20,799 nt of DNA, taken from Streptomyces sp. NRRL S-31 (GTDB lineage Bacteria; Actinomycetota; Actinomycetes; Streptomycetales; Streptomycetaceae). The translations under genes and the position numbers were made by a program. Position 1 is the stretch's first letter; the number at the start of each line of letters is the position of its first letter. Shown piece by piece: positions 6,822 through 14,994 of this stretch. The notes under the pieces are model-generated. The model had not been told where the DNA came from. It did not search any database and worked only from the letters and a program-made list of their open reading frames with translations. The DNA is taken from contig NZ_JOCB01000128.1 of the NCBI RefSeq assembly GCF_000718775.1, forward strand, positions 1-20,799. The letters are read 5' to 3'.

Positions 6822-7263
6822 CCGACTCCGCCACGCACACCGGTTTGTCGCCGCCCTCGCGCTCCACGGTGAACGCCACCGTCACCTGCACACCGCCGGT
6901 GACGTCCTCGACGCCGGTGATCCGCGCGGTGGCGCGCAGTCGGGAGCCGACCGGGACGGGGGCCGGGAAGCGGACCTTGTTGGTCCCGTAGTTGACGCCC
7001 ATCCTCACGCCCTCGACCCGGATGAGCTGCGGCCCGAAGAGCGGGAGCAGTGACAGGGTGAGGTAGCCGTGGGCGATGGTGGTCCCGAACGGCCCGGCGG
7101 CGGCCCTCTCCGGGTCCACGTGGATCCACTGGTGGTCCCCGGTCGCCTCGGCGAACAGGTCGATCCGCTTCTGGTCGACCTCCACCCAGTCGGTGTACCC
7201 CAGCTGCTCGCCCACGGCCGTGCGCAGCTCGTCGGGGGAGGTGAAGGTCCTCGGTTCTGCCAT
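6802..7263 (-). CDS. MaoC family (R)-enoyl-CoA hydratase
   Basis: A 153-aa single hot-dog-fold protein of the MaoC dehydratase family, expected to hydrate an enoyl-CoA to a 3-hydroxyacyl-CoA. The hydratase-2 motif is clear: FAEATGDHQWIHVDPERA, followed by FGTTIAHGYLTLSLLP, with the catalytic Asp in GDHQWIH and the His four residues later. Length matches single-domain bacterial MaoC proteins. The ATG at 7263 has a GAGAGG-like site upstream. Its last residues (RYYL) and stop lie in or at the edge of the 19-bp repeat array, and an upstream unit reproduces the same ending in another frame, so the 3' end appears to have been duplicated. A perfect palindromic operator lies 25 bp upstream. Confidence 0.92.
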   Translation of the reverse strand: MAEPRTFTSPDELRTAVGEQLGYTDWVEVDQKRIDLFAEATGDHQWIHVDPERAAAGPFGTTIAHGYLTLSLLPLFGPQLIRVEGVRMGVNYGTNKVRFPAPVPVGSRLRATARITGVEDVTGGVQVTVAFTVEREGGDKPVCVAESVSRYYL

Positions 7264-7287
7264 GTTCCCGGCCTCTCGCTCGCGTCT

Positions 7288-7303
7288 CTAAGCAACTGCT
7301 TAG
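7288..7303. promoter_or_regulatory. Palindromic TetR-type operator upstream of maoC
   Basis: CTAAGCA-AC-TGCTTAG, a perfect 7-bp inverted repeat with a 2-bp centre, in the region between the divergent MaoC and SoxR genes and 25 bp from the MaoC start. It matches the framework of the site at 6019-6034. Confidence 0.7.
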
Positions 7304-7360
7304 CATGCTCGGGTGCCGGGGTGATGTCAACGCCGGGCCGGGCGGGGCGGGTGATCTCTG

Positions 7361-7366
7361 TAATCT
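7361..7366 (+). promoter_or_regulatory. Candidate -10 box for leaderless soxR
   Basis: TAATCT fits TANNNT and ends 7 nt before the GTG start of soxR at 7374, placing +1 at the start codon. The only purine-rich ribosome-like sequence (GAGGAG) overlaps the GTG itself and could not work as a Shine-Dalgarno. No clear -35 hexamer was seen. Confidence 0.4.
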
Positions 7367-7373
7367 CTGAGGA

Positions 7374-7832
7374 GTGCCCCAGATTCCAGAGAAGGTCCAC
7401 GAGCTGACCGTCGGACAGCTGGCCGCGCGCAGCGGAGCCGCGGTGTCCGCCCTGCACTTCTACGAGTCCAAAGGCCTGATCACCAGCCGGCGCACACCCG
7501 GCAACCAGCGCCGGTACGGCCGCGACACGCTGCGCCGGGTCGCCTTCGTCCGCGCCGCCCAGCGGGTCGGCATCCCGCTCGCCACGATCCGCGAGGCCCT
7601 GGCCGAGCTGCCCGAGGGGCGGACGCCGACCAGGGAGGACTGGGCCCGGCTGTCGGAGAAGTGGCGCTCGGAACTGGAGGAGCGGATCAAGCAGCTGAAC
7701 CGGCTGCGCGACCACCTCACCGACTGCATCGGGTGCGGGTGCCTGTCGCTGGAGACCTGCGTCCTGACCAACCCGGACGACGTGTTCGGCGACCGGCTGA
7801 CCGGGTCGCGGCTCATGGCGGAACGTCGCTGA
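7374..7832 (+). CDS. soxR: Redox-sensing MerR-type regulator SoxR
   Basis: A 152-aa cytoplasmic activator that senses redox-cycling compounds through a [2Fe-2S] cluster. The MerR winged helix is at residues 11-75 ([21 protein letters not shown], then [23 protein letters not shown]), followed by a dimerisation helix. The cluster motif [12 protein letters not shown] gives Cys118, Cys121, Cys123 and Cys129 in the exact C-x2-C-x-C-x5-C spacing of SoxR. Sequence and N terminus look like the Streptomyces coelicolor type, which responds to endogenous redox-active metabolites such as actinorhodin. No long SoxR-box palindrome was found in this window, so its targets are probably elsewhere. The GTG start is probably leaderless. 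It is divergent from MaoC and convergent with the BKACE gene. Confidence 0.95.
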   Translation: MPQIPEKVHELTVGQLAARSGAAVSALHFYESKGLITSRRTPGNQRRYGRDTLRRVAFVRAAQRVGIPLATIREALAELPEGRTPTREDWARLSEKWRSELEERIKQLNRLRDHLTDCIGCGCLSLETCVLTNPDDVFGDRLTGSRLMAERR

Positions 7833-7851
7833 GTCCCTGAGAGGGAGTCCC

Positions 7852-7874
7852 GCGCCGCGCGGCCGGCGCGGCGC
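7852..7874. terminator. Bidirectional hairpin between soxR and the BKACE gene
   Basis: Perfect 9-bp stem GCGCCGCGC (7852-7860) with GCGCGGCGC (7866-7874) and a 5-nt loop. It abuts the BKACE stop codon and lies 20 bp after the soxR stop. A smaller hairpin (TCCCT-gag-AGGGA, 7834-7846) precedes it. Confidence 0.65.
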
Positions 7875-8579
7875 TCACCCGTGCCGGGCCAGCGCCTCCG
7901 TCACCAACCGGGCGTTGGACACGGCCCGTCGGCCGTCCGGCAGGAGCAGCGTGTCCTCCATCCCGATCCGCGTGGCCAGGCCCAGCCGGCCCGCCAGCCG
8001 CAGCACGGGCCAGGTGCCGCCCTCCTCGCCGTGCAGCAGGACCGGCCGGCCGTGCGCCTCGCCCGGCTCGGCCGGCAGCGCCCACGCGGCGGCGCCCGCC
8101 GGCTCCGGGTCGGTCACCTCGGCCAACACCCGCAGCACCCGCGGTCCGAGCGGCGAGGCCGCGAACCGGCGCGCCCCCTCGGTGCCGGACCAGATGCCCG
8201 CCTCCACGCCCACGCCCCGGGCGAGCAGTTCCGCGGCGACCTCCTCGGCGCCCGGCTCGTGCCAGTTGACCGAGGCGAAGTCGGGCAGCGCCGTCCAGGA
8301 GCGCACCCGGGCGAGCCGGGCCGCCGGATCGGGCTCCGCCCAGGCGCCCGTGGTCACCCCGACCGGGACCCGTACCCGCGCCCGGAGCGCGTCCAGCACC
8401 GGGGCCGGCACGCGCGGGGAGAGACGGTCGTGCCCGCACGGCGTCTTGGGGTGGACGTGGACCGACGTCGCGCCGGCCGCCACCGCCTCGGCGGCGGAAC
8501 GCGGCAGCTCCGCCGGGGACATCGGCACCCCCGGGCCGTCGGCGGCCGAGCGGGACCCGTTGAGACACACCTGCACCAT
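7875..8579 (-). CDS. Beta-keto acid cleavage enzyme family protein (BKACE, DUF849)
   Basis: Zinc-dependent TIM-barrel family whose founding member Kce condenses 3-keto-5-aminohexanoate with acetyl-CoA to give acetoacetate and an amine-CoA product; other members take various beta-keto acids. The 234-aa protein keeps the family signatures: CLNGSR at the N terminus, PMSPAEL, SVHVHPKTPCG with metal ligands His41 and His43, TTGAW, and TRIGMEDTLLLPDG with Glu208 as the likely third metal ligand. It is shorter than canonical members (about 270-310 aa), like a compact actinobacterial subgroup. ATG 8579 is chosen because homology begins there; the upstream in-frame ATG at 8648 adds a low-complexity leader. 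Substrate is unknown. Confidence 0.86.
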   Translation of the reverse strand: MVQVCLNGSRSAADGPGVPMSPAELPRSAAEAVAAGATSVHVHPKTPCGHDRLSPRVPAPVLDALRARVRVPVGVTTGAWAEPDPAARLARVRSWTALPDFASVNWHEPGAEEVAAELLARGVGVEAGIWSGTEGARRFAASPLGPRVLRVLAEVTDPEPAGAAAWALPAEPGEAHGRPVLLHGEEGGTWPVLRLAGRLGLATRIGMEDTLLLPDGRRAVSNARLVTEALARHG

Positions 8580-8711
8580 GCCCCGATCGTGCCACCGCCC
8601 ACCGCCCACCGGCGACGGCCCCCGTGCCCGGCGGAAGGGGCGCGGCATCCCCTGCGCACCCCTGCCCGGCCCCGGCCCGCCGCCCGGATCGTCCCGGTGG
8701 CACCCCGCCGC

Positions 8712-9314
8712 TCAGGCCGTCATCAACAGACGGGCCCGACCGGCGTACTGGAGGGCCCGGGTGCTCAGGACGGGGCGCGGCACCAGGATGCCGCAGTCCG
8801 CGCAGACCGGGCCGGAGGACGGCTCGTGGTCCAGCCCGTACCTCCACACCAGCCGCTCCCCGCCGCAGACCGGGCACGACGAACCCGGCTCCCGCTCCAG
8901 CGCGGCGATCAGCCGGCGCAGCACCTCCGCGAGCGGCGCCCCGGGATGCACCCGGGGGTTGTCGCACCAGGCGACGCCGAACCCGCCCCAGGTCAGCCGG
9001 TGCCAGTCGTCCACGCTGCCCGGCCGGCGCAGCCCGTCGTGCTTCTCCTTCCGCCTGCGCTCGGTGAAGTCCGTCTCGTAGGCGAGCCAGACGTCCCGCG
9101 CCGCCTCCAGCTCCTCCAGCGCGGCCACGAGCCGCGCCGGATCGGGGGAGCGGTCCTCCGGGCCGAAGCCCGCCCGGGAGCACAGATGGTCCCACGTCGC
9201 CCGATGCCCGTAAGGGGCGAACTTCTCCAGGCACTTGCGCAGCGAATACCGCCGCAGTGCCAGATCGCAGTCCGGGTCACGTACCTGTCTCGCCAGACTC
9301 CGGAAACCGGCCAT
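8712..9314 (-). CDS. Hypothetical protein with C-terminal zinc ribbon
   Basis: A 200-aa protein I do not recognise. The start is well supported: ATG 9314 with GGAGGT eight bases upstream. The N-terminal part is Arg-rich and helical (MAGFRSLARQVRDPDCDLALRR), and a charged segment around residues 66-95 (VAALEELEAARDVWLAYETDF) looks helical. A Trp-rich stretch follows (DDWHRLTWGGFGVAWCDN). The C terminus holds CPVCGG (Cys147, Cys150) and CADCG (Cys171, Cys174), a CxxC...CxxC pair typical of a zinc ribbon. No signal peptide or membrane helix is seen, so a cytoplasmic role is likely. The gene is divergent from the penicillin acylase gene and lies 132 bp upstream of the BKACE gene on the same strand. 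Function is unknown. Confidence 0.8.
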   Translation of the reverse strand: MAGFRSLARQVRDPDCDLALRRYSLRKCLEKFAPYGHRATWDHLCSRAGFGPEDRSPDPARLVAALEELEAARDVWLAYETDFTERRRKEKHDGLRRPGSVDDWHRLTWGGFGVAWCDNPRVHPGAPLAEVLRRLIAALEREPGSSCPVCGGERLVWRYGLDHEPSSGPVCADCGILVPRPVLSTRALQYAGRARLLMTA

Positions 9315-9530
9315 CGCCCTGCACCTCCGTCACACCTGCACCTGTACTCCGGTCACTTCGGCGTCGTCGCACGGACGTCGTCGAATAGACGTATCGACAG
9401 GCGATTCGGCTCCATCTCTTCTCGCTCTTCTCGGTATCCGCTCGCGTACTCCGGAAAGTGACGCATGTTCACCTTTAAAGCTGGGGATACCGGCGGTAAC
9501 GTTCGGCCATCCCAGTCGCTAGGAGCTGCC

Positions 9531-12320
9531 ATGCCACGGCGAACCCCACGTACCGCTCGCGACAGACTGAGAACGTCCCGCTTTCCTCTCGGGTTCCTGA
9601 AGACGGCGTCCGTATGCGTGCTCGTCTCCGCTCTTCTCTCTCCCCTCACCCGGACCGCGACGGCGGCGCCCGGTGCCACGGCCCCCAACGACTACTGCGG
9701 CGGCCAGTGTTCGGACATCCTGCCGCCCGGCGAGAACGGCAACGCGACCCTCGCGCAGATCCTGCTCAACCAGGCCTTCGGCACCCAGCCGGCGCACGCC
9801 GAGGACCAGCTCGGCCCATACGCCGGCCTGGCCACCGGCTACACGGGCCTGACGGATGCGAAGATCAACACCTTTTTCAACGACGCCTCCTTCGGCGTCC
9901 CTTCCGACCAGGTCGCCTCCACCGAGAAACCGGCCGGCCGCGGTGACGTGACCATCGTCCGCGACAAGAAGACCGGCGTGCCGCACATCACGGGCACCAC
10001 CCGCTACGGCACCGAGTTCGGCGCCGGATACGCGGCGGCCGAGGACCGGCTGTGGCTGATGGACGTCTTCCGGCACGTCGGACGCGGCCAGCTGACCTCC
10101 TTCGCCGGCGGCGCCGCCGCCAACCAGGGCCTGGAGCAGCAGTTCTACCGCAACGCGCCCTATACCGAGGCCGACCTCCAGGCGCAGATCGACAACGCCG
10201 TGGCCGGCAGCGGCGCCCGCGGCCAGCAGGCCCTCGCCGACGTCAACGCCTACCTCGCCGGTGTCAACGCCTACATCGACGCCTCCGACAGCGGCCGTTA
10301 CTTCCCCGGCGAGTACGTCCTGACCGGCCACAAGGACTCGATCACCAACGCCGGCACCATAGAACACTTCAAGGTCACCGACATGGTGGCGCTGGCCTCC
10401 GTGATCGGTTCCCTGTTCGGCTCCGGCGGGGGCGGCGAGGTCGACAACGCGCTGTCCCTGCTCGCCGCCCAGTCCAGGTACGGCGTCGAGGAGGGCACCA
10501 AGGTCTGGGAGGCCTTCCGGGAGCGCAACGACCCCGAGGCCGCGCTCACCGTCCACGACGGCAAGAGCTTCCCGTACGGCGCCAAGCCCGCCGACCCGCA
10601 GGGCGCGGCGCTGCCCGACGCCGGCTCGGTGACCGCGGAACCGCTCGTCTACGACCGCACGGGCAGCGCGGCCACCGCCGCCGCCCGGAGCACCTCCGCC
10701 ACCGCCGCGAAGGCGACGACGGGTTCGGCCCGGCGCGGGATGTCCAACGCCCTCGTGGTGAGCGGCGAGCACACCGCCAGCGGCCACCCGATCGCCGTCT
10801 TCGGACCGCAGACCGGCTACTTCGCCCCGCAGCTGCTGATGCTCCAGGAGATCCAGGGCCCCGGCATCAGCGCCCGCGGCGCCTCCTTCGCGGGCCTGAG
10901 CATGTACGTCGAACTCGGCCGCGGCCAGGACTACTCCTGGAGCGCTACCACCTCCGGCCAGGACATCATCGACACCTACGCGGTCGAACTGTGCCAGGAC
11001 GACTACCACTACCTGTACCACGGCACCTGCACCGCGATGGAGAAGGTCGAGCAGAAGAACGCCTGGAAGCCGACCGTGGCCGACGGCACGGCCGCCGGGT
11101 CGTACACCATGCGCGCCTGGCGCACGAAGTACGGGCCGGTGGCGTACCGGGCGACCGTCGGCGGCAAGAAGGTCGCCTACACCACCCTGCGCTCCTCCTA
11201 CCTGCACGAGGCCGACTCGATCATCGGCTTCCAGATGCTCAACGACCCGGACTACGTCAAGGGACCCGAGGGCTTCCAGAGCGCGACCCAGCACATCAAC
11301 TACACCTTCAACTGGTTCTACGCCGACTCCCGGCACACCGCGTACTACAACAGCGGTGACAACCCGGTCCGGGCGAGCGGTGTCGACGCCGACTTCCCGG
11401 TGTGGGCCCGGCCCGCCTACGAGTGGCGGAACTGGGACCCGGCGGCCAACCGGGCCGACTACACCCCGCCCGGCGCCCATCCGGGCTCCGTCGACCAGGA
11501 CTATTACATCTCCTGGAACAACAAGCAGGCCGAGGACTACGCGGCCGCGCCCTGGGGCGAGGGGTCCGTGCACCGCGGCAACCTGCTGGACGACCGGGTG
11601 AAGAAGCTGGTCGCGGCCGGCGGGGTGACCCGCACCAAGCTGGTGCAGGCCATGGCCGACGCGGGCCTCGCCGACCTGCGCGCCGAGGACGTGCTGCCCA
11701 AGCTGCTCAAGGTGGTCGGCTCCGCGCCGGTGACCGACCCCACGGCCGCCGCCGCGGTGAACAAGCTCCAGGCGTGGGTGGCCGCGGGCGCCCGGCGCAC
11801 GGAGACGTCGGCCGGCTCGAAGACGTACGCCGACGCCGACGCGATCCGCGTCCTGGACGCCTGGTGGCCGCTGCTGGTCAAGGCGGAGTTCGAACCCGGC
11901 CTCGGCAGCGGGCTCTACACCGCGATCGGCAACAACCTCCCGGTCGACGAGGCCCCGTCCGCCGGACACGGCCCGACCGGCTCGCACGCCGGAAGCTCCT
12001 TCCAGTACGGCTGGTGGAGCTATGTCGACAAGGACATCCGGGCGGTGCTCGGGGAGCCCGTGCGCGGCGGGCTCGGACGGAAGTACTGCGGCGACGGCAG
12101 CCTCACCGCCTGCCGGGACCTGCTGATCGGCACCCTGAAGCAGGCCGCCGGGCTGACCGCCGCCCAGGTCTACCCGGGCGACGACCAGTGCTCGGCGGGC
12201 GACCAGTGGTGCGCCGACTCGATCGCCCAGCGCACCCTGGGCGGCATCAAGCACGGCAAGATCAGCTGGCAGAACCGGCCGACCTACCAGCAGGTCGTGG
12301 AGTACACGGCACACCGCTGA
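9531..12320 (+). CDS. Secreted penicillin acylase family protein (Ntn hydrolase)
   Basis: A 929-aa precursor of an N-terminal-nucleophile amidohydrolase of the penicillin acylase/AHL acylase/aculeacin acylase family. ATG 9531 has AGGAG five bases upstream and opens a Sec signal peptide: Arg-rich n-region, hydrophobic core (ASVCVLVSALLSPL), and a likely cleavage near ATA-AP at residue 46. An in-frame ATG at 9465 would bury this signal. The alpha-chain motif VTIVRDKKTGVPHITG is followed by FGAGYAAAEDRLWLMD. Autoproteolysis is expected before Ser405 in RGMSNALVVSG, giving a beta chain of about 525 aa with the conserved GPQTGYFAPQLLMLQEI. The enzyme probably acts outside the cell on an amide such as an N-acyl homoserine lactone, lipopeptide or beta-lactam side chain; which one cannot be told. 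Confidence 0.93.
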   Translation: MPRRTPRTARDRLRTSRFPLGFLKTASVCVLVSALLSPLTRTATAAPGATAPNDYCGGQCSDILPPGENGNATLAQILLNQAFGTQPAHAEDQLGPYAGLATGYTGLTDAKINTFFNDASFGVPSDQVASTEKPAGRGDVTIVRDKKTGVPHITGTTRYGTEFGAGYAAAEDRLWLMDVFRHVGRGQLTSFAGGAAANQGLEQQFYRNAPYTEADLQAQIDNAVAGSGARGQQALADVNAYLAGVNAYIDASDSGRYFPGEYVLTGHKDSITNAGTIEHFKVTDMVALASVIGSLFGSGGGGEVDNALSLLAAQSRYGVEEGTKVWEAFRERNDPEAALTVHDGKSFPYGAKPADPQGAALPDAGSVTAEPLVYDRTGSAATAAARSTSATAAKATTGSARRGMSNALVVSGEHTASGHPIAVFGPQTGYFAPQLLMLQEIQGPGISARGASFAGLSMYVELGRGQDYSWSATTSGQDIIDTYAVELCQDDYHYLYHGTCTAMEKVEQKNAWKPTVADGTAAGSYTMRAWRTKYGPVAYRATVGGKKVAYTTLRSSYLHEADSIIGFQMLNDPDYVKGPEGFQSATQHINYTFNWFYADSRHTAYYNSGDNPVRASGVDADFPVWARPAYEWRNWDPAANRADYTPPGAHPGSVDQDYYISWNNKQAEDYAAAPWGEGSVHRGNLLDDRVKKLVAAGGVTRTKLVQAMADAGLADLRAEDVLPKLLKVVGSAPVTDPTAAAAVNKLQAWVAAGARRTETSAGSKTYADADAIRVLDAWWPLLVKAEFEPGLGSGLYTAIGNNLPVDEAPSAGHGPTGSHAGSSFQYGWWSYVDKDIRAVLGEPVRGGLGRKYCGDGSLTACRDLLIGTLKQAAGLTAAQVYPGDDQCSAGDQWCADSIAQRTLGGIKHGKISWQNRPTYQQVVEYTAHR

Positions 12321-12325
12321 GGCGG

Positions 12326-12346
12326 CGCCGCGGACCGCGGGCGGCG
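12326..12346. terminator. Hairpin between the convergent acylase and hydrolase genes
   Basis: The 28-bp gap between the two stop codons holds a 6-bp stem, CGCCGC (12326-12331) with GCGGCG (12341-12346). Alternative pairings through the central CCGCGG repeats are possible. Probably a bidirectional terminator. Confidence 0.4.
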
Positions 12347-12348
12347 GG

Positions 12349-13659
12349 TCAGGTGATACGGCCCGCCGCCAGCACCACCCGCGCCAGTTCGGGGTGCACG
12401 ATGTCGCTGTGCGCCCCGGCCGGCGCCCCGCCGCGCCGGACCACGGCCGCCGCGTCCACGTTCACGCAGCCCGACGCCGGCAGCGGACCGGCGAGCGCCG
12501 CCGCCAGGTCCAGCCGGGCCGTGTCCGCGACCGCCTGCACCCCGTCGTGCCCCATGGCGCCCCACCGGGGGCCCAGCACGGCCGCGATCTCGTTCCCGGC
12601 GCACGAGCGGTCGTCACCGGCCAGCCGGGACGCCAGCGGGTAGAACGTGCCGAGCGCCGCGTCGAAGTGCGAGTGGCAGCACACCAGCGGACCGTCGACG
12701 CGCCGGTGCCGGTCCTTGAGCGCACCCGAGCGGTCCGGGGCGTGCGGCAGCCGGGCCGCGAACGCGTAGTGCGAGAAGGCGCCCTGGAGCAGGGTCACCG
12801 ACTTCACCGAGCGGACGCCCGCGGGCAGCCCGGAGAGCGCGAACGCCACCAGCCGTCCCCCGAAGCTGTGCCCGGCCAGGTGCACCCGCACCCCGGGCGC
12901 GGCGGCGGCCAACCGCCCGATCAGCGGACCGAGTCCACGCTCGCCGACCGTCCCGGCCCGCCGCTTCATCGCGTAGTACGCCGCCTGCCGCAGCAGTTCC
13001 TTGGCGCCCTCCCACGGATCGGGCAGGGCGAACCCCGCCCCGCCGGCCGCCGGCCCCAGCGCGGCCAGGGCGTCGGCGAACTGCCCGCAGACGGCCACCG
13101 GGTCCCCGCCGACGACGGCCGGCTCGCCGGGTTCGTCCGTGTCGGCGGCGCCCTGCCGCCCCTCGCCGTCCACCAGCAGCCCCACCAGCCGCCCGAACTC
13201 GGCCAGCCCCGCGGTGCCGTCCGGCCGCTCGTCCAGCATCCGGGCCAGCCGGTCCAGCACGGCCGCCCGGCCCGGGAAGGTGCCCAGCAGCGCGCGCCGG
13301 GTGTCCTCGTCCAGGGCGGGGCGCGGTGCCGGCCGCCCCGCCGCGACCGGCACGGCGGCCACGGACCGCGGGAAGTCGGGGATCGGCTCGTCGCTGAACC
13401 GCATCGACGGCCAGATCACCCCGACGTAGCCGAGCCGGGCGCCGGGCACCAGCTCCGGGACCGGGGCGAAGAAGCGCCGATACAGCGCGGTCGCGCCCGA
13501 GCGGTCGTTGTTCCAGCCGTGCGAGAAGACGATCAGGTCACGGACGCCGCGCTCCGCGACCTGCGCCAGCAGCCGGTCCCGTTCGGGGCCGTCCACGTCG
13601 CCGTCCGCGTCGAAGGTCAGCTCCCAGTAGGGAGTCACGCTCGTCCCAGGCTTCGCCAT
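12349..13659 (-). CDS. Alpha/beta-hydrolase-like protein of unknown substrate
   Basis: A 436-aa protein with alpha/beta-hydrolase features: an early FSHGWNND segment (residues 46-53) that can supply the oxyanion hole, the nucleophile elbow GHSFGG with Ser265, and a C-terminal GAHSDIVHPEL that probably holds the catalytic His. A poorly conserved insert of about 130 residues rich in Ala, Gly and Asp separates the first strand from the elbow. No signal peptide is seen, so it is likely cytoplasmic. ATG 13659 is supported by GAGGGAG six bases upstream; the in-frame ATG at 13704 has no such support. It lies 87 bp downstream of the NamZ-like gene on the same strand. Esterase, lipase or peptidase activity are all possible. 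Confidence 0.8.
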   Translation of the reverse strand: MAKPGTSVTPYWELTFDADGDVDGPERDRLLAQVAERGVRDLIVFSHGWNNDRSGATALYRRFFAPVPELVPGARLGYVGVIWPSMRFSDEPIPDFPRSVAAVPVAAGRPAPRPALDEDTRRALLGTFPGRAAVLDRLARMLDERPDGTAGLAEFGRLVGLLVDGEGRQGAADTDEPGEPAVVGGDPVAVCGQFADALAALGPAAGGAGFALPDPWEGAKELLRQAAYYAMKRRAGTVGERGLGPLIGRLAAAAPGVRVHLAGHSFGGRLVAFALSGLPAGVRSVKSVTLLQGAFSHYAFAARLPHAPDRSGALKDRHRRVDGPLVCCHSHFDAALGTFYPLASRLAGDDRSCAGNEIAAVLGPRWGAMGHDGVQAVADTARLDLAAALAGPLPASGCVNVDAAAVVRRGGAPAGAHSDIVHPELARVVLAAGRIT

Positions 13660-13746
13660 ACCAGGCTCCCTCGGCTCGTCCCCCCGAAACGGTGCACTCG
13701 GCACGTATCGTCCTGCCGGAGCGCGGGGTTGGCCATACGACGCGGG

Positions 13747-14994
13747 CTACTCGTAGAGGAGATATTCCTTTCGAATCCGCCGGAACGCGGCCAGCTCCTC
13801 CTGCCAGGCGCCCGTCACCTCGTCGGTGTCCGCGCCCGCGTCGATCATCGTGCGCACCCGGGCGGAACCGGTGAGCTTGTCGATCCAGTCGTCCGGCCGC
13901 CAGGCGAAGCCGTCCCACGCCTTCCGCGCGGTCACCAGCAGCGCGATCCCGGTGCGCACGGGGTCGTAGGCGTCCCGGTCGGTCACGTGGACCTGCACCC
14001 CGCCCACGGTCCTGCCCTGGAACTTGGAGAACGTGGGCGCGAAGTACGCCTCCCGGAACCGCACACCGGGCAGCCCGAGCCCGTTCGCCGCGGCGGCCCA
14101 GCGCCCGTCGACGCCCTCGGCGCCGAGCAGTTCGAAGGGCCGGGTGGTGCCGCGCCCCTCGGAGAGGTTGGTGCCCTCGAACATGCAGGTGCCGGAGTAC
14201 ACCAGCGCGGTGTCGGCCGTGGGCATGTTGGGGCTCGGCGGCACCCAGGGCAGACCGGAGTCGTCGTGGAACCGGTCGCGCCGCCAGCCCGACATCCGCA
14301 CCGTCTCCAGCGGCACCGGCGAGGTCAGGAACTCCCCGTTGAACAGCAGGGCCAGCTCCGCGACGGTCATGCCGTGCGCCTGTGCGATCGGCTTCCGGCC
14401 GACGAAGGTGGCGAACTCCTCGTGCAGCACCGGGCCCAGGGCCGCACGGCCGGTCACCGGGTTCGGGCGGTCCAGCACGACGAAGCGCTTGCCGGCGAGC
14501 CCGGCCGCCTCCATGCAGTCGTACAGGGTCCAGATGTACGTGTAGAAGCGGGCGCCGACGTCCTGGATGTCGAAGACCACGGTGTCGACGCCGGAGGCGG
14601 TGAAGACGTCGGCGAGCGGCCGGCCGCTCTTGAGGTACGTGTCGTACACCGGGAGCCCGGTCGCCGGATCGTCGTAGCGGCCCTCGGAGCCGCCGGCCTG
14701 CGCGGTGCCCCGGAAGCCGTGCTCGGGGCCGAAGACCGCCGTCAGCCGGACCCGGGGGTCCGCGTGCAGGACGTCGACGATGTGCCGGGCGTCCCGGGTG
14801 ATGCCGGTGGGGTTGGTGACGATGCCCACCTTCCGGCCGTCGAGCAGGGCGTAGCCGTCGGCCGCGAGCCTCTCGAAACCGGTGCGCGGCCGCTCGGGGC
14901 GCCGGGGCGCCTTCGGGACCGTCGGGGCCGTCGGGGCCGTCGGGGCGGCCGCCAGTGTGGCCGAGGCGAGCAGGTCTCTTCGGGACAGGTGCAT
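13747..14994 (-). CDS. Exo-N-acetylmuramidase NamZ-like protein (DUF1343)
   Basis: A 415-aa member of the DUF1343 family, whose characterised member, Bacillus subtilis NamZ (YbbC), removes non-reducing-end MurNAc from peptidoglycan fragments. Visible family motifs are KVGIVTNPTGI, VFGPEHGFRG, PVYDTYLKSGRP, VVFDIQDVGARFYTYIWTL, VLDRPNPVTG, LPWVPPSPNMPT and CMFEGTNLSEGRGTTRPFE. The N terminus MHLSRRDLLASATLAAA is a twin-arginine-type signal, so export by Tat is likely. It is followed by a short APTAPTVPKAP linker encoded by 9-bp micro-repeats. ATG 14994 has AGGAGG six to seven bases upstream; the longer frame from 15105 adds an unrelated leader. The role is probably cell-wall recycling or turnover outside the membrane. 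No NagZ partner is in the window. Confidence 0.9.
   Translation of the reverse strand: MHLSRRDLLASATLAAAPTAPTAPTVPKAPRRPERPRTGFERLAADGYALLDGRKVGIVTNPTGITRDARHIVDVLHADPRVRLTAVFGPEHGFRGTAQAGGSEGRYDDPATGLPVYDTYLKSGRPLADVFTASGVDTVVFDIQDVGARFYTYIWTLYDCMEAAGLAGKRFVVLDRPNPVTGRAALGPVLHEEFATFVGRKPIAQAHGMTVAELALLFNGEFLTSPVPLETVRMSGWRRDRFHDDSGLPWVPPSPNMPTADTALVYSGTCMFEGTNLSEGRGTTRPFELLGAEGVDGRWAAAANGLGLPGVRFREAYFAPTFSKFQGRTVGGVQVHVTDRDAYDPVRTGIALLVTARKAWDGFAWRPDDWIDKLTGSARVRTMIDAGADTDEVTGAWQEELAAFRRIRKEYLLYE
14920..14946. repeat. Three tandem 9-bp units encoding an Ala-Pro-Thr linker
   Basis: CGTCGGGGC occurs three times in a row at 14920, 14929 and 14938. On the minus strand it encodes repeated Ala-Pro-Thr just after the Tat signal of the NamZ-like protein, a probable slippage-prone linker. 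Confidence 0.75.

Noticed and set aside
9519..12314. 931-codon minus-strand frame opposite the penicillin acylase
   Set aside because: The plus strand encodes a signal peptide and Ntn-hydrolase motifs. The opposite frame is Gly/Val/Asp-rich with no recognisable fold.
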